A stretch of DNA of 16,637 nt from B75-G9 sp964564905 (GCA_964564905.1 CAZMCI010000021.1:1-16637), one strand, 5' to 3'; positions 1-7,966 are shown, counted from the first letter of the stretch. Numbers and translations: made by a program. Notes: generated by a model from the letters alone, not told the origin.

Positions 1-56
1 TTTCGGCTCTCATCCCCAGCTCTCGCAGGGGGACTTCCCGCCGACAGAGTTAAAAC
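1..56 (-). mobile_element. IS200/IS605-like right-end hairpin (orphan)
   Basis: Read on the minus strand, this stretch has the order TTTTAACT, CGGCGGGAAGTCCCC, a GC stem closed by a GAGA tetraloop, then GGGGATGAGAGCC. The stem arms are 14-17 with 28-31 and 19-20 with 25-26, and the loop is 21-24. The same layout recurs on the plus strand at 11213-11265, with a GAAA loop in place of GAGA. A GNRA-capped stem followed by GGATGA resembles the right end/omega-RNA 3' end of archaeal IS200/IS605-type (TnpB) elements. No tnpB lies beside it. The window edge may cut the repeat, so it could also be the start of a longer repeat. Confidence 0.45.
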
Positions 57-97
57 ACGTATTATTTTTTTTGTGATTAACACATAAAGATCGTTTT

Positions 98-627
98 TTA
101 TTTGGATTTTTTGAAACGTGTGAATCCCGTATGTAAAAGCATTTGTTCAAGTTCGTCTGGGTCGAAAGATTTTTCTGACCAGCTAGTAGCAGCTTTTTTA
201 GTCCAATCTACGATGACAAGCACACCATTGGGGGCCCAGTACGCAATATATCTCTTTTAAAGACTTCTTTGCATCTGTTTCATGCAACGTTCGGATAGAA
301 TATACTAACTTGAAAAAAATCATCTGGGAAATTTAACTTTTCGGCTCTCATAACGTTACAAAAAATGTTTTTTAAATGACGCGATTTTTTTCTTGTGTTT
401 GTGAGCTTAGATTTATCCACACCATAAATAATGTTTTTTGTCCTCTCGAGTACATGCAATTCATGTATTTTTCCTTTTGGATTTCCAGAAGTCTTTTTTA
501 CATATCTGTGACAACGCTTGCAAGTGCTATTGCGATGTCGCAATGTTTACATCCCACCTCAAGAATTCTTCCTCTTTTTTGGAGCGTGATGCATAATCAG
601 CTTGAGAATCTCTTTCTCAGATAACAC
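98..627 (-). pseudogene. Decayed class I SAM-dependent methyltransferase
   Basis: No single frame is long, but pieces in different frames of the minus strand join into one methyltransferase. A possible GTG start at 627 opens SEKEILKLIMHHAPK. After a frame change comes RILEVGCKHCDIAIALA (motif I; the usual form is LEVGCGxG) near 505-575. Then follow IIYGVD and AEKLNFPDDFFQVSIFY (motif II/III region, about 290-430), then in a new frame TLHETDAKKSLKEIYCVL (about 235-290), and in another frame APNGVLVIVDW and SFDPDELEQMLLHTGF, ending at TAA 98-100. That order matches the Methyltransf_11 fold from start to end. At least three frameshifts are needed, plus in-frame stops, so this is a pseudogene unless the assembly is poor here. 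The substrate cannot be told. Confidence 0.7.
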
Positions 628-650
628 TTAGATCTCCCCATTTTCAGGAG

Positions 651-661
651 CGATTAAATTT
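651..661 (+). promoter_or_regulatory. TATA-like box for the flavoprotein gene at 686
   Basis: CGATTAAATTT is centred about 29 bases before the ATG at 686 and is preceded by purines (CAGGAG) as a possible BRE. The bases just before the ATG (CCCTCCATAAATAATAACT) hold no Shine-Dalgarno sequence. The archaeal TATA-to-start distance of 25-30 puts the start of transcription at or next to the ATG, so this gene is probably read from a leaderless mRNA. Confidence 0.45.
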
Positions 662-685
662 CTATTCCCTCCATAAATAATAACT

Positions 686-2041
686 ATGGGATTGCCATTG
701 GCAAATGTGGTTGTCATCGGAGGGTCTGCCGCAGGAATGGCAGCTGCGGCAAAAGCAAAGAGAACTGATACTACTCTGAACCTAATAGTTTTCGAGAAGA
801 GTAGATACGTCTCCTATGCACCCTGCGGGATCCCCTATTATTTCGGGGGTTTAGTGAAGAGTTTCGATGATTTAGCGTATTACACTGCTCCGTATTTCAG
901 AGAGAAGAGACACATAAATGTTTATGAGAGGCATTTTGTTACAAACGTAGATTTGTCGGGAAAAAGAGTCACCGCAATAAATTTGGATACCAACAGGGAG
1001 ATCGAGGTAGACTTCGACAAACTTGTTTTGGCCAATGGGGGTGAGCCGATAAGGCCACCAGTAGACGGGATAGATAAAAAAGGAATATATACCCTCAGAA
1101 ATCTAGAGGACGGTATAACCTTTTACAAAGCTGTCACAGAAAGCAAATCCATCGGAATTGTGGGAGGTGGCTACATAGGACTGGAGATGGCAGAGGGCTT
1201 GAGATTCATGGGAAAGAAAGTCGTCATGTTTGAGGCACTTGACCACGTAATGCCAAGCATGGATAAGGAAGCCACCGTTCCCATAGAGAAGAAGCTGAAA
1301 GACAATGGAGTGGAACTTCACCTGCAGGAAGCAGTTAAGGCCTTCGAGGGGAAAGACAAAGTTGAGAAGATCGTCACAGATAAGGGCTCCTATAACATCG
1401 ATGCGGTTCTCTTAGCAGCAGGGGTTAGACCCAATGTTTTTTTAGCCAAAAAATTAGGCCTTGATCTGGGAGTCACCAAGGCGATAAAGGTTGACTCGCG
1501 CATGAGGACATCCGACCCAGATATCTACGCCGCTGGAGATAATGTAGAGACGATAAACTTGGTGACCAATAAACCCACGTATGCACCTCTCGCCCCCGCG
1601 GCCAATAAAATGGGGAGAACGGCGGGTGAGAATATTGCGGGTGGGGATGTCACATTCCCAGGCATCGTTGGAACAGCATTTACCAAGCTTTTTGATCTCC
1701 ATATCGGCAGGACCGGTCTGTCTCTGACGGAGGCGAAAAAGTTCGGGTTCGACGCCGTGGCTGTGGATATAATACACGGGACTAGAAGTCATTATCACCC
1801 TAAAAACAAACAGTTGAAAGTTCGCTTGATAGCGGACAGAGCGACTCACAGGATATTGGGAGGACAGATTGTGGGACCGGAAGGAGTTGTAGGCAGGATA
1901 AATACGCTAGCATCAGTTATTACGAATCGTATGACTGCCGAGGATTTAGCAATGCTCGATCTAGGATATGCACCGCCCTTCGCGCCAATATGGGACGCTT
2001 TAATAGTTGCTGCCAATGTCATTCAGAAGAATTTAAAATAA
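686..2041 (+). CDS. CoA-disulfide reductase / NADH oxidase-type flavoprotein
   Basis: The 451-residue protein has the full length and layout of the pyridine nucleotide-disulfide oxidoreductase subgroup that reduces CoA disulfide, polysulfide/elemental sulfur or oxygen. An FAD Rossmann motif GGSAAG is at residues 12-17. The single redox cysteine is C47 in SYAPCGIPY, the mark of the CoADR/Nox/NSR group. The NAD(P)H motif GIVGGGYIGLE is at 157-167, the second FAD motif YAAGDN is at 281-286, and the C-terminal dimer segment keeps the family's YAPPFAPIWD. The enzyme is cytosolic. Substrate cannot be fixed from sequence: CoA disulfide, polysulfide and O2 all occur in this group. It stands alone on the plus strand, divergent from a dead methyltransferase gene, and a second, more divergent member of the family lies at 3146-4492. 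Confidence 0.9.
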   Translation: MGLPLANVVVIGGSAAGMAAAAKAKRTDTTLNLIVFEKSRYVSYAPCGIPYYFGGLVKSFDDLAYYTAPYFREKRHINVYERHFVTNVDLSGKRVTAINLDTNREIEVDFDKLVLANGGEPIRPPVDGIDKKGIYTLRNLEDGITFYKAVTESKSIGIVGGGYIGLEMAEGLRFMGKKVVMFEALDHVMPSMDKEATVPIEKKLKDNGVELHLQEAVKAFEGKDKVEKIVTDKGSYNIDAVLLAAGVRPNVFLAKKLGLDLGVTKAIKVDSRMRTSDPDIYAAGDNVETINLVTNKPTYAPLAPAANKMGRTAGENIAGGDVTFPGIVGTAFTKLFDLHIGRTGLSLTEAKKFGFDAVAVDIIHGTRSHYHPKNKQLKVRLIADRATHRILGGQIVGPEGVVGRINTLASVITNRMTAEDLAMLDLGYAPPFAPIWDALIVAANVIQKNLK

Positions 2042-2159
2042 ATCGTTAAGACATACACTGAGGGAGATCCATATCCGGTGTTCCCGATGTTCCTATTATC
2101 GTTTCAGCGAAGGATCATCAGTAGGTAGCAAATAAGGGTAAAACATCCGAGACAATCAC

Positions 2160-2459
2160 TTATAACTCAATGTTTACTACTTTTTTAAATGTAGATTTTC
2201 TCTCCCGCACGTATCGGCACTTGCCAGTTTTCTTGGGGCACAAAGGACATGTGTATGCTTTACCGTACGCACACCACGGATTGTAAGCTTTGTTAAAATC
2301 AAAAACCCATTTTCTACCGATAGTACGATCTCTTTCAGGTTCTAGATCTAAAGATCGTCCTGAACCGTATGTTTCTTTGCCAGCAGTTACATCTCTGAGA
2401 AAAAGCAGGAACTCCTCTTCAGGACTGCTTTTGTAAGCCTGAAGTATTCCTATTTCACT
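2160..2459 (-). pseudogene. C-terminal remnant of a DUF1684 family protein
   Basis: The open frame gives 99 residues with the signature end of DUF1684: FLLFLRDVTAGKETYGSGR, then a hydrophobic-DFNKAYNPWCAY segment and TCPLCP. Complete members are roughly twice as long. Here the N-terminal half is missing: the frame is closed upstream by a TAG at 2460-2462, and no ATG, GTG or TTG precedes the conserved part. It starts inside the last codons of the DUF4346 gene, so the head may have been deleted or the frame broken just there. The conserved part has no stops and looks little changed, so the break may be recent or a sequencing error. The molecular function of DUF1684 is not known. Confidence 0.6.
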
Positions 2460-2982
2460 CTACCCGCAGCTCCTCATCTTGAGTGTAATGAAGATTGTTC
2501 CTCAATGCAATCAGTGCTTTTTCTATTTCTTTCCCAAGGTAAGCTGCATGGTCCAATCTTGAAATCAATCCCCTTTTAACAATCTCCTGGATTATTTGAG
2601 TTGTGGTCACTCCAGCAAATGTATACTTTAAATTTCCACTTGAATCGTAGTACCTTACAAAAACTTTATTCTGCGAAAAGAAGGGTTTTATTGTAAAATA
2701 TCCTTTCGGATCCGGGTTCCACTCTGGTTTTGTTTCAGACGTGTCTATTACACTAGCAAGCTCTTTTTGATCTAGTTTCTCTTCTTCGTGGAGTCCTTCT
2801 TCTTCAGGCTCTAGAGTTTCTATCGTGATTCGGACTTTTCTTTTCATGCCTATTTTTGGCACAAATGAAGCGAGGAAATGCCCAAATTCTTCATCTTCTC
2901 CTTCACATCCTATATGATTATATTCTTTATCGCCCATTTTCTCTATACGGTTGAACAGAAAACCCCTAACTGTTTTCTTCAT
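2455..2982 (-). CDS. DUF4346 domain protein
   Basis: This 175-residue protein carries a DUF4346 domain over roughly residues 85-170. W-N-P-DPKGYF opens it, a beta-rich part follows, and it closes with ISRLDHAAYLGKEIEKA and a HYTQD end. In other archaea the domain occurs fused to or near thymidylate synthase-like and tetrahydromethanopterin methyltransferase (MtrA-like) proteins. Its role is unsettled, though a link to pterin or C1 metabolism has been inferred from such contexts. Residues 30-75 are acidic and probably a flexible linker. The ATG at 2982 has GAGGGG five bases upstream. An internal ATG (MKRKVRITIE) is a weaker alternative. It is followed at once by the DUF1684 remnant. Confidence 0.7.
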   Translation of the reverse strand: MKKTVRGFLFNRIEKMGDKEYNHIGCEGEDEEFGHFLASFVPKIGMKRKVRITIETLEPEEEGLHEEEKLDQKELASVIDTSETKPEWNPDPKGYFTIKPFFSQNKVFVRYYDSSGNLKYTFAGVTTTQIIQEIVKRGLISRLDHAAYLGKEIEKALIALRNNLHYTQDEELRVE

Positions 2983-3006
2983 TTTTCCCCTCGTTTTTCA
3001 GAGACA

Positions 3007-3035
3007 AGTATATACTCGCTTGGTATTTATCACAA
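3007..3035 (-). promoter_or_regulatory. TATA-like boxes upstream of the DUF4346 gene
   Basis: On the minus strand, GTGATAAATACC (about 3023-3034) and GTATATACT (about 3007-3015) are both AT-rich TATA-like sequences upstream of the start at 2982. The outer box would leave a short leader that contains the GAGGGG ribosome site. The inner box would give a nearly leaderless message. I favour the outer one, because the ribosome site would otherwise be lost. Confidence 0.35.
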
Positions 3036-3145
3036 ACGGTGCCTTCGCTTCGGCCGCTGTGATTTGAAAAAGAACATACAACCTATGATCTGGTCAGGAG
3101 GATAACATCGAAATAAGATAGACCGATGGTAAGATGTGACCGAGA

Positions 3146-4492
3146 CTACCGGTTTCTCACCGCATTTTGAGCCGCTAGGACCAAAGGATACATCGTGGGT
3201 GGTGGTGTAAGGTAGGGATGAGTAGCCATTTGAAAAGTTTCCAGCTCTGTTATGGTAAATCTCTTTTGTATTGCTATCCCGATAGCGTTGATCAGCTCAC
3301 CGCAGGATATGCCTCCAGCTACCTGTCCACCCAACAGGGCCTGGCTTTCTTTCGAAAATACTAGCTTTACCAGTACTTTGTGCGCACCGGGCAATTTGGA
3401 TGGATGTTTATCCACCACCTCGGCCTTTCCAGAGATTACGTCAAAACCTTCCCGTTTTGCCGTGTTTTCGGTCATCCCTGCGGACCCCAACACGAGACCT
3501 CCGACATAGGTTGAGAAAATACCGATTGTACCCTTGTTCTCCCGCAGTACCTTCAACTGGTAAAGATTGGCCCCGGCGACACGTGCCTCTGCAGTAGCGA
3601 TGGAGGCCAGCAGTATAGGAGCGTCCTTTCGAGTGAAAAATTCCCTTTTACCGGCACAATCGCCAATTGCGAAGATGTCAGGGTCAGTGGTTCTCATATA
3701 TTCATCCACCCATATGCCCTTTCCTCTACCGAGTTCGAGACCAGAGTCCCTAGCCAACTTGGTATTTGGCTTGGCTCCTATTCCCAAGATCACGCAATCG
3801 ATATCCATCTCATCACCATTCGAAAGACGTACCTTCTGGACTTTTTCATCACCGAGAATTTCTTCAACTCGGGTGTTTGTCAGTATCCTCACTCCTTGGG
3901 AGCGCAATTTTTCCTCCACCAGCTCCGAAAATTCGGGATCGAAGGAATTGGCCAGAAGGTGGGGAAGCATCTCTACTACTACCACTTCGAGACCTTTTAC
4001 TCTAGAAAGTTCATCTGCAAATTCTACCCCTATGAACCCTCCACCGAGTACCAAAATCTTTCTACGTTTTTTTATGTCCTCAATCATTTTTGTGAGGTAA
4101 CCGAGATCTTTTTTTATGAGGTATACCCCCTTTTTCTCTATGCCTGGGACTGGTGGAAGAATGGGGGTCGAACCAAGTGCCAAAACCAACTTTTCATAGT
4201 GATAATCATTCCCACTTTCGGTGTGGACAGTTTTGGTCTTGCGATCGATCCTCACGGCATGTTCCACCACAAGATCTACGCCCTGTTTTTCAAGAGAGGA
4301 GTAACTGGCAGCATTTTGCTCTGGTTTTTCCAAGCTTGATATCATGTACGGAATGCCGCATGGGATAACACCCTGTTCCACATCCCTCATCAAAAGAATT
4401 TTCTTTTCTGGGTAATTCCACCTCGCCGTGAGGGCACAGACGATTCCAGCTGGGCCCCCGCCTATGATCAGAACATCTGTGTTTCTCTTCAT
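3146..4492 (-). CDS. CoADR/NSR-like FAD-dependent pyridine nucleotide-disulfide oxidoreductase
   Basis: The 448-residue flavoprotein belongs to the same superfamily as the gene at 686 but to a different branch. The FAD motif GGGPAG is at residues 11-16, the redox cysteine C45 is in GVIPCGIPY, the NAD(P)H motif GGGFIGVE lies near 150-157, and the second FAD motif FAIGDC is near residue 287. The C-terminal dimer segment reads HPYLTPPPTMYPL, where classical CoADRs have YAPPF, so active-site details may differ. An extra cysteine lies in GGISCGEL. The ATG at 4492 follows AAGAAGG by a few bases. It is the last gene of an operon with a sulfur-type permease and a MTH1187-family protein, which favours polysulfide, CoA-disulfide or another low-molecular-weight thiol as substrate. 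That is inference. Confidence 0.85.
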   Translation of the reverse strand: MKRNTDVLIIGGGPAGIVCALTARWNYPEKKILLMRDVEQGVIPCGIPYMISSLEKPEQNAASYSSLEKQGVDLVVEHAVRIDRKTKTVHTESGNDYHYEKLVLALGSTPILPPVPGIEKKGVYLIKKDLGYLTKMIEDIKKRRKILVLGGGFIGVEFADELSRVKGLEVVVVEMLPHLLANSFDPEFSELVEEKLRSQGVRILTNTRVEEILGDEKVQKVRLSNGDEMDIDCVILGIGAKPNTKLARDSGLELGRGKGIWVDEYMRTTDPDIFAIGDCAGKREFFTRKDAPILLASIATAEARVAGANLYQLKVLRENKGTIGIFSTYVGGLVLGSAGMTENTAKREGFDVISGKAEVVDKHPSKLPGAHKVLVKLVFSKESQALLGGQVAGGISCGELINAIGIAIQKRFTITELETFQMATHPYLTPPPTMYPLVLAAQNAVRNR

Positions 4493-4532
4493 TGTAACCT
4501 TCTTTTCTCTTCATAATCCCTTTTAACATTTT

Positions 4533-4844
4533 TTATTCGCTGCCAGTCTGAATTTTTTCTTGCAGAGATCTAACTTTGCTTTCCATCGTCAGCGGTTTAT
4601 CTCGCCGATCATCGATTTTAATGGTCGTTACTACTCTGAGAACTTCGTTGAAGACAGACTCGTGCATCTTTCGGGCTATATCCAAAAGCTTTTCGAGATC
4701 ACCCTCCACGATGGTCCCCATAGGCGTGAGCTGATATTTGATATCTTTCTCATTTTTCAGCACGTCCAAAGCTTTTGCCACATGCCTGCTTACTGAGGGC
4801 GCTTTTGTTCCTAATGGGATTACGCTTATCTCCATTACCGCCAT
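4533..4844 (-). CDS. MTH1187 family thiamine-binding-like protein
   Basis: At 103 residues this is the typical size of the MTH1187/YkoF-like (DUF77, UPF0045) family. It keeps the start (A)VMEISVIPLGT-SVS-VA, the middle YQLTPMGTIVEGDLEKLL and the basic end RRDKPLTMESKV. Family members are small ferredoxin-like-fold tetramers. Some bind thiamine or thiazole compounds, and the general role is thought to be thiamine or sulfur-compound handling in the cytosol. The gene sits 23 bases after the permease and 40 before the flavoprotein, so the three are probably one transcript. No strong ribosome site precedes the ATG at 4844; an internal ATG at 4835 (MEISVIPLG) is possible. Confidence 0.85.
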   Translation of the reverse strand: MAVMEISVIPLGTKAPSVSRHVAKALDVLKNEKDIKYQLTPMGTIVEGDLEKLLDIARKMHESVFNEVLRVVTTIKIDDRRDKPLTMESKVRSLQEKIQTGSE

Positions 4845-4867
4845 ATTCTCGGTATTGAATCTGCTAT

Positions 4868-5614
4868 TTACATTATTAATGCCTTGTAGAGGACGATAGC
4901 AGCGAGAGCCATGACCACTACAGCTAGACTAGCCTCCAGCCACCTTGGCTTTGTCCTCATCGAGATCAAACTCCCAATCCTCACCCCCAAGAGGGAGCCA
5001 GCAAGAACAAGCACAGCCGGCAGCCATAGGATATCTCCCCTGCCATAGTAGACGAGTAAACCGGCGCTGGCCGTAAAGACCGTCGAGAAGAGAGAAGTAG
5101 CAATCGCCCTGCGGATGTTCAATCCCATCGTCTTCAAAAAAGATGGAAAAAGGGATCCACCGCTTCCACCCCTCATGCCTGTAAGCAAGTTGAGGAAGAA
5201 GGTTCCAACCGTGATATTCATCGGGTTTGGGTTTACCTTTCTGGCAATCCAAGGAGCAAGCTTTTCGAGATAAATTCCAATAACTGTCACCGCTGAGATC
5301 GTCACAAAAAGAACTGCCAACCACAGGGATGAGATCGTTCCAACGAAAAACGCTCCTACCACGGAGCCCCCCACACCGCCAAGTATCACATACTTCGCTA
5401 TATGTCTGTCCAGGTTATCCCTGTGGCTCATGGCCCCCACCATGGAGGAGAACGGAATGATCAACAAATTTATTCCGTACGCGTTGACAAGCGGTAACCC
5501 CACAAGATTGAGAAGGGGGATTCTCACAGAACCTCCACCGATCCCCAATATTCCACTCATGAGGCCGGCGAGCATCCCAATCCCAAAATAGATGATTATA
5601 ACATCTACTCCCAT
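4868..5614 (-). CDS. TSUP (TauE/SafE) family membrane permease
   Basis: The protein of about 248 residues is almost wholly hydrophobic, with seven or eight predicted membrane segments in two homologous halves. Each half has the Gly-rich signature of the family: GILGIGGGSVRIPLL in the first and GMRGGSGGSLFPSFL in the second. TSUP permeases move sulfite, sulfonates, sulfoacetate or other organosulfur anions across the cytoplasmic membrane, and some members serve other substrates. I chose the ATG at 5614 (MGVDVIII), which follows GGGGGGTTGGGA. A GTG at 5632 would add six residues. It is the first gene of a minus-strand operon with a MTH1187 protein and a CoADR-like flavoprotein, which fits a sulfur-compound substrate. 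The direction of transport is not known. Confidence 0.85.
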   Translation of the reverse strand: MGVDVIIIYFGIGMLAGLMSGILGIGGGSVRIPLLNLVGLPLVNAYGINLLIIPFSSMVGAMSHRDNLDRHIAKYVILGGVGGSVVGAFFVGTISSLWLAVLFVTISAVTVIGIYLEKLAPWIARKVNPNPMNITVGTFFLNLLTGMRGGSGGSLFPSFLKTMGLNIRRAIATSLFSTVFTASAGLLVYYGRGDILWLPAVLVLAGSLLGVRIGSLISMRTKPRWLEASLAVVVMALAAIVLYKALIM

Positions 5615-5665
5615 TTCCCAACCCCCCGACACCCTCAGGATAACAAACTAATTGTCTCCAACGGT

Positions 5666-5675
5666 CTATAATAAG
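5666..5675 (-). promoter_or_regulatory. TATA-like box for the TSUP operon
   Basis: CTTATTATAG on the minus strand is the best TATA-like match between the permease start and the divergent gene at 5793. It would give a leader of some 30 bases before the ATG at 5614. The 160-base divergent region 5633-5792 holds no gene. Confidence 0.35.
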
Positions 5676-5747
5676 TAATGTCCGATACTTTTCCCCTAAA
5701 TTGTCTTGGATTGTTCCACGAGAAGCAGATGCGAGTCGGTTTCGATA

Positions 5748-5757
5748 GAAATTTATA
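5748..5757 (+). promoter_or_regulatory. TATA-like box for the zinc-ribbon gene
   Basis: GAAATTTATA lies about 40 bases before the ATG at 5793. The expected transcription start falls near 5778-5782, leaving a short leader that includes the GAGGT ribosome site. Confidence 0.45.
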
Positions 5758-5792
5758 GCACGAAAACTGTTACACTCAGCTGAGGTCATGTC

Positions 5793-6017
5793 ATGCCGGC
5801 GGGTGACGGAACCGGACCATACGGTAGAGGAGCAGGGATGGGCAGGGGAATGGGTCACAGGGGCGGCAGAGGCAGGATGAGAGGGACAGCTCCTGGAGCA
5901 GGCCCTGGAGGAAATTGTGTGTGTCCCAGCTGCGGGGCAAAAGTTGCTCATCAGATTGGAGTTCCTTGCTACACCATAAGCTGTCCGAACTGTGGTACAA
6001 AAATGGTAAGAGGTTAA
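5793..6017 (+). CDS. Small Gly/Arg-rich protein with C-terminal zinc ribbon (DUF5320-like start)
   Basis: The 74-residue protein has two parts. Residues 1-40 start MPAGDGTGPYGRGAGMGRGM, the Gly/Met/Arg-rich start common to DUF5320-type proteins that accompany NifX/NifB-like genes. Residues 41-74 form a zinc or iron ribbon with cysteines 42, 44, 47, 59, 64 and 67 (CVCPSCG, then PCYTISCPNCG). The ATG at 5793 is preceded by GAGGT at a good distance. It is divergent from the permease operon and convergent with the MinD/DIM operon. The GMGRGM repeat is also found in the linker of the fused DIM protein at 8047-8931, so the two probably work in the same system, perhaps as a small metal-binding partner. 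The function is not established. Confidence 0.8.
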   Translation: MPAGDGTGPYGRGAGMGRGMGHRGGRGRMRGTAPGAGPGGNCVCPSCGAKVAHQIGVPCYTISCPNCGTKMVRG

Positions 6018-6110
6018 CTATTTATTGGCACTTAATCGTGTCCGCTGAGCGTATGAGAGAACTAAAACCAAAGATATTCTTTTTCCGTCTCCCCAAAATG
6101 GTATCAACTC

Positions 6111-7073
6111 TCATGGATTTTTGACTTCGGAATTGATCAAGGATGGATGACTTTTCCATTTATCGAGCATTTCTTTGACATGGGAGACTATGGAAAGCAG
6201 GGAACGTGCAGCGGGAGAGTCTTTGGACATCTCTACCAGTGGCCGTCCGGAAATATAGGAACGAAGCAGTTCTGTGTCCATAGGTATCTCTGCAACCACC
6301 TCTGTTCCGAATTCGTGTGAGATCTTTATTATATCTTCCTTCAAACCGGAGGATATGCCAGCCTTGTTCAGGATCACCTCAACAGGTAAGTCTAGCTCGT
6401 GGGTAAGCTCCAAGATGAACTTCAAGTCGTGAGATCCAAGAGGTGTGGGCTCCGTGACCGCCAGCGCAAAATCCGAAACCCAGAGAGGTTGGGCTACCGT
6501 GTTGTGCACACCAGGCGCGGTGTCGATTACAGCCACATCGTACTTACCTTTTCTTAACTCGTCAATTGCGCGAAGTACTGTGATGCGGGCCATTACAGGA
6601 GATCTCGGCTCTCCAGGCTTTAGCTCCCCGACGACGGCCCGGACTCCGCCAGAATCTGCGGTATAAATAGTTCCAATTTTTTTGCCTCCCTCTCCAATCG
6701 CTCCATAACTACATACTATCTGGCATGCCCTACACCCAGAGCAAAGTTCCTCAAAAAGCTTGGGGATCTGCCCTTTGAGCCCTACTAAGGCATGCTCAGG
6801 GCACGATTCCACACATTTTCTGCATCTCGCACATTTTTCTTGATCGATGACGGGGAGAAAAGTTTTCACTGTTTCGCCTGATTCCAGCCTCATTCCCAAC
6901 AACGAAGCACAGCTTGGTCCATCCACATCGGCGTCGATCAACATCACCCTGAGACCCTTAGACCTCAACCCAACCGCCAAGTTTACGGCAATTGTACTTT
7001 TCCCCGTGCCGCCTTTTCCACCTGTGACGGCGATGATCGGTGTGTTCACGCTTTTCTTTCTGAGAGCCTTCAA
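6111..7073 (-). CDS. MinD/Mrp-like P-loop ATPase with two 4Fe-4S motifs (second copy)
   Basis: About 320 residues. A deviant Walker A motif, GGKGGTGKST, lies near residues 18-27 and DADVDGPS near 48-54. Then comes an inserted double ferredoxin domain with cysteines at 81, 84, 87, 91 and 111, 114, 117, 121, then VIDTAPG and EPTPLGSHD. This is the SIMIBI-class ATPase type that builds or inserts metal clusters, or moves them between partners. The open frame runs further upstream, but that part lies over the previous gene. I chose the TTG at 7073, which overlaps the previous stop as TTGA and has AGAGG upstream; a GTG at 7049 is the alternative. It pairs with the ATPase at 7070-7966, as in ORP-type loci. 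Confidence 0.85.
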   Translation of the reverse strand: MKALRKKSVNTPIIAVTGGKGGTGKSTIAVNLAVGLRSKGLRVMLIDADVDGPSCASLLGMRLESGETVKTFLPVIDQEKCARCRKCVESCPEHALVGLKGQIPKLFEELCSGCRACQIVCSYGAIGEGGKKIGTIYTADSGGVRAVVGELKPGEPRSPVMARITVLRAIDELRKGKYDVAVIDTAPGVHNTVAQPLWVSDFALAVTEPTPLGSHDLKFILELTHELDLPVEVILNKAGISSGLKEDIIKISHEFGTEVVAEIPMDTELLRSYISGRPLVEMSKDSPAARSLLSIVSHVKEMLDKWKSHPSLINSEVKNP

Positions 7074-7966
7074 AGCACCAACCTCTTGACCTCTTCCGAT
7101 ATCTTCATGAGAGATTTCGATGCCGCCGCATCCGGATTGAACTTCACCACAGGGGTCATCTGTACAAGCGCCTGGACTACATCGTAATCCACGGGAATCT
7201 CCCCTAAAATATGAAATCCGAGTTCTTGCGTCACCCAATCCTTAAGAAGCGTTTCAAAATCCTTCGAGTGTCCGCACATATTTACTATCACACCAGCTGG
7301 AATTCCAAAGTGCTTCACCACCTTGGAGAGTCGACCGAGATTTCTCATCGCGGTGGGTGTGGGTTCGGTAACCGCTATCACGTAATCCGCACCAGTGACC
7401 GAAGCTATGACTGGACATCCGATGCCCGGAGCCGCGTCAATTATCAGGACATCACTTCCTTCATCCTGTGCTTTTCTCCGGGCGATGTTCTTGATGCTTG
7501 CCACCAAATGTCCAGAGTTATGTTCCCCCAGTCGCAATTTTCCGGTCACGCATTCAAAGCCGTGCTTGGTCTCCTCGATCGTTATGGTACCCGTAGGCGT
7601 TTTTTTCACAGCGATCGCATCTACGGGACAGACAAGTTTACAGGTGCCGCATCCTTCACACATCATGGGCACGACCACCGCCTTTCCATCCTCTGCTTTC
7701 ACCATGGCTCCAAACGGACATGCTGAAAGGCACCTACCACAGCCTATGCATTTTTCGGGATCCACCTCTGCCTTTTTCGACGACTCGACCTCAGTAGAGA
7801 AAAGCGTCTTTCCACCTCCAAGAGCCAACAAGAGATCCGGCGCATCCACATCTGCGTCAGCACTAAGGACCTTCATCCCGTGCTCAGCAAGGAACACCGC
7901 CAACGATGCAGCCACAGTGGTTTTTCCAACCCCTCCTTTGCCACTACATACGACCAGCTCACGCAT
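7070..7966 (-). CDS. MinD/Mrp-like P-loop ATPase with two 4Fe-4S motifs (first copy)
   Basis: 298 residues. Walker A is CSGKGGVGKTT (residues 7-17), the switch region is DADVDAPD near 37-44, and the second P-loop part includes IIDAAPGIGCPV. A ferredoxin-like insertion has cysteines 73, 76, 79, 83 and 103, 106, 109, 113, enough for two 4Fe-4S clusters. Proteins of this build sit beside NifX/NifB-like (DIM) genes in many anaerobes, including the ORP complex of Desulfovibrio, where two such ATPases occur together. The likely role is ATP-driven assembly or transfer of a metal-sulfur cofactor, which is inference. A strong ribosome site, TAGGAGGTG, precedes the ATG. It overlaps the next ATPase gene by four bases, so the two are probably made in equal amounts. 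Confidence 0.9.
   Translation of the reverse strand: MRELVVCSGKGGVGKTTVAASLAVFLAEHGMKVLSADADVDAPDLLLALGGGKTLFSTEVESSKKAEVDPEKCIGCGRCLSACPFGAMVKAEDGKAVVVPMMCEGCGTCKLVCPVDAIAVKKTPTGTITIEETKHGFECVTGKLRLGEHNSGHLVASIKNIARRKAQDEGSDVLIIDAAPGIGCPVIASVTGADYVIAVTEPTPTAMRNLGRLSKVVKHFGIPAGVIVNMCGHSKDFETLLKDWVTQELGFHILGEIPVDYDVVQALVQMTPVVKFNPDAAASKSLMKISEEVKRLVL

Noticed and set aside
3008..3145. Possible small gene or RNA between the DUF4346 gene and the second flavoprotein
   Set aside because: No frame with a good start and ribosome site; only promoter-like AT boxes are seen.
7074..7238. Long N-terminal extension of the second MinD-like ATPase
   Set aside because: It lies wholly over the end of the upstream ATPase gene in another frame and shows no family similarity; the TTGA overlap start fits better.
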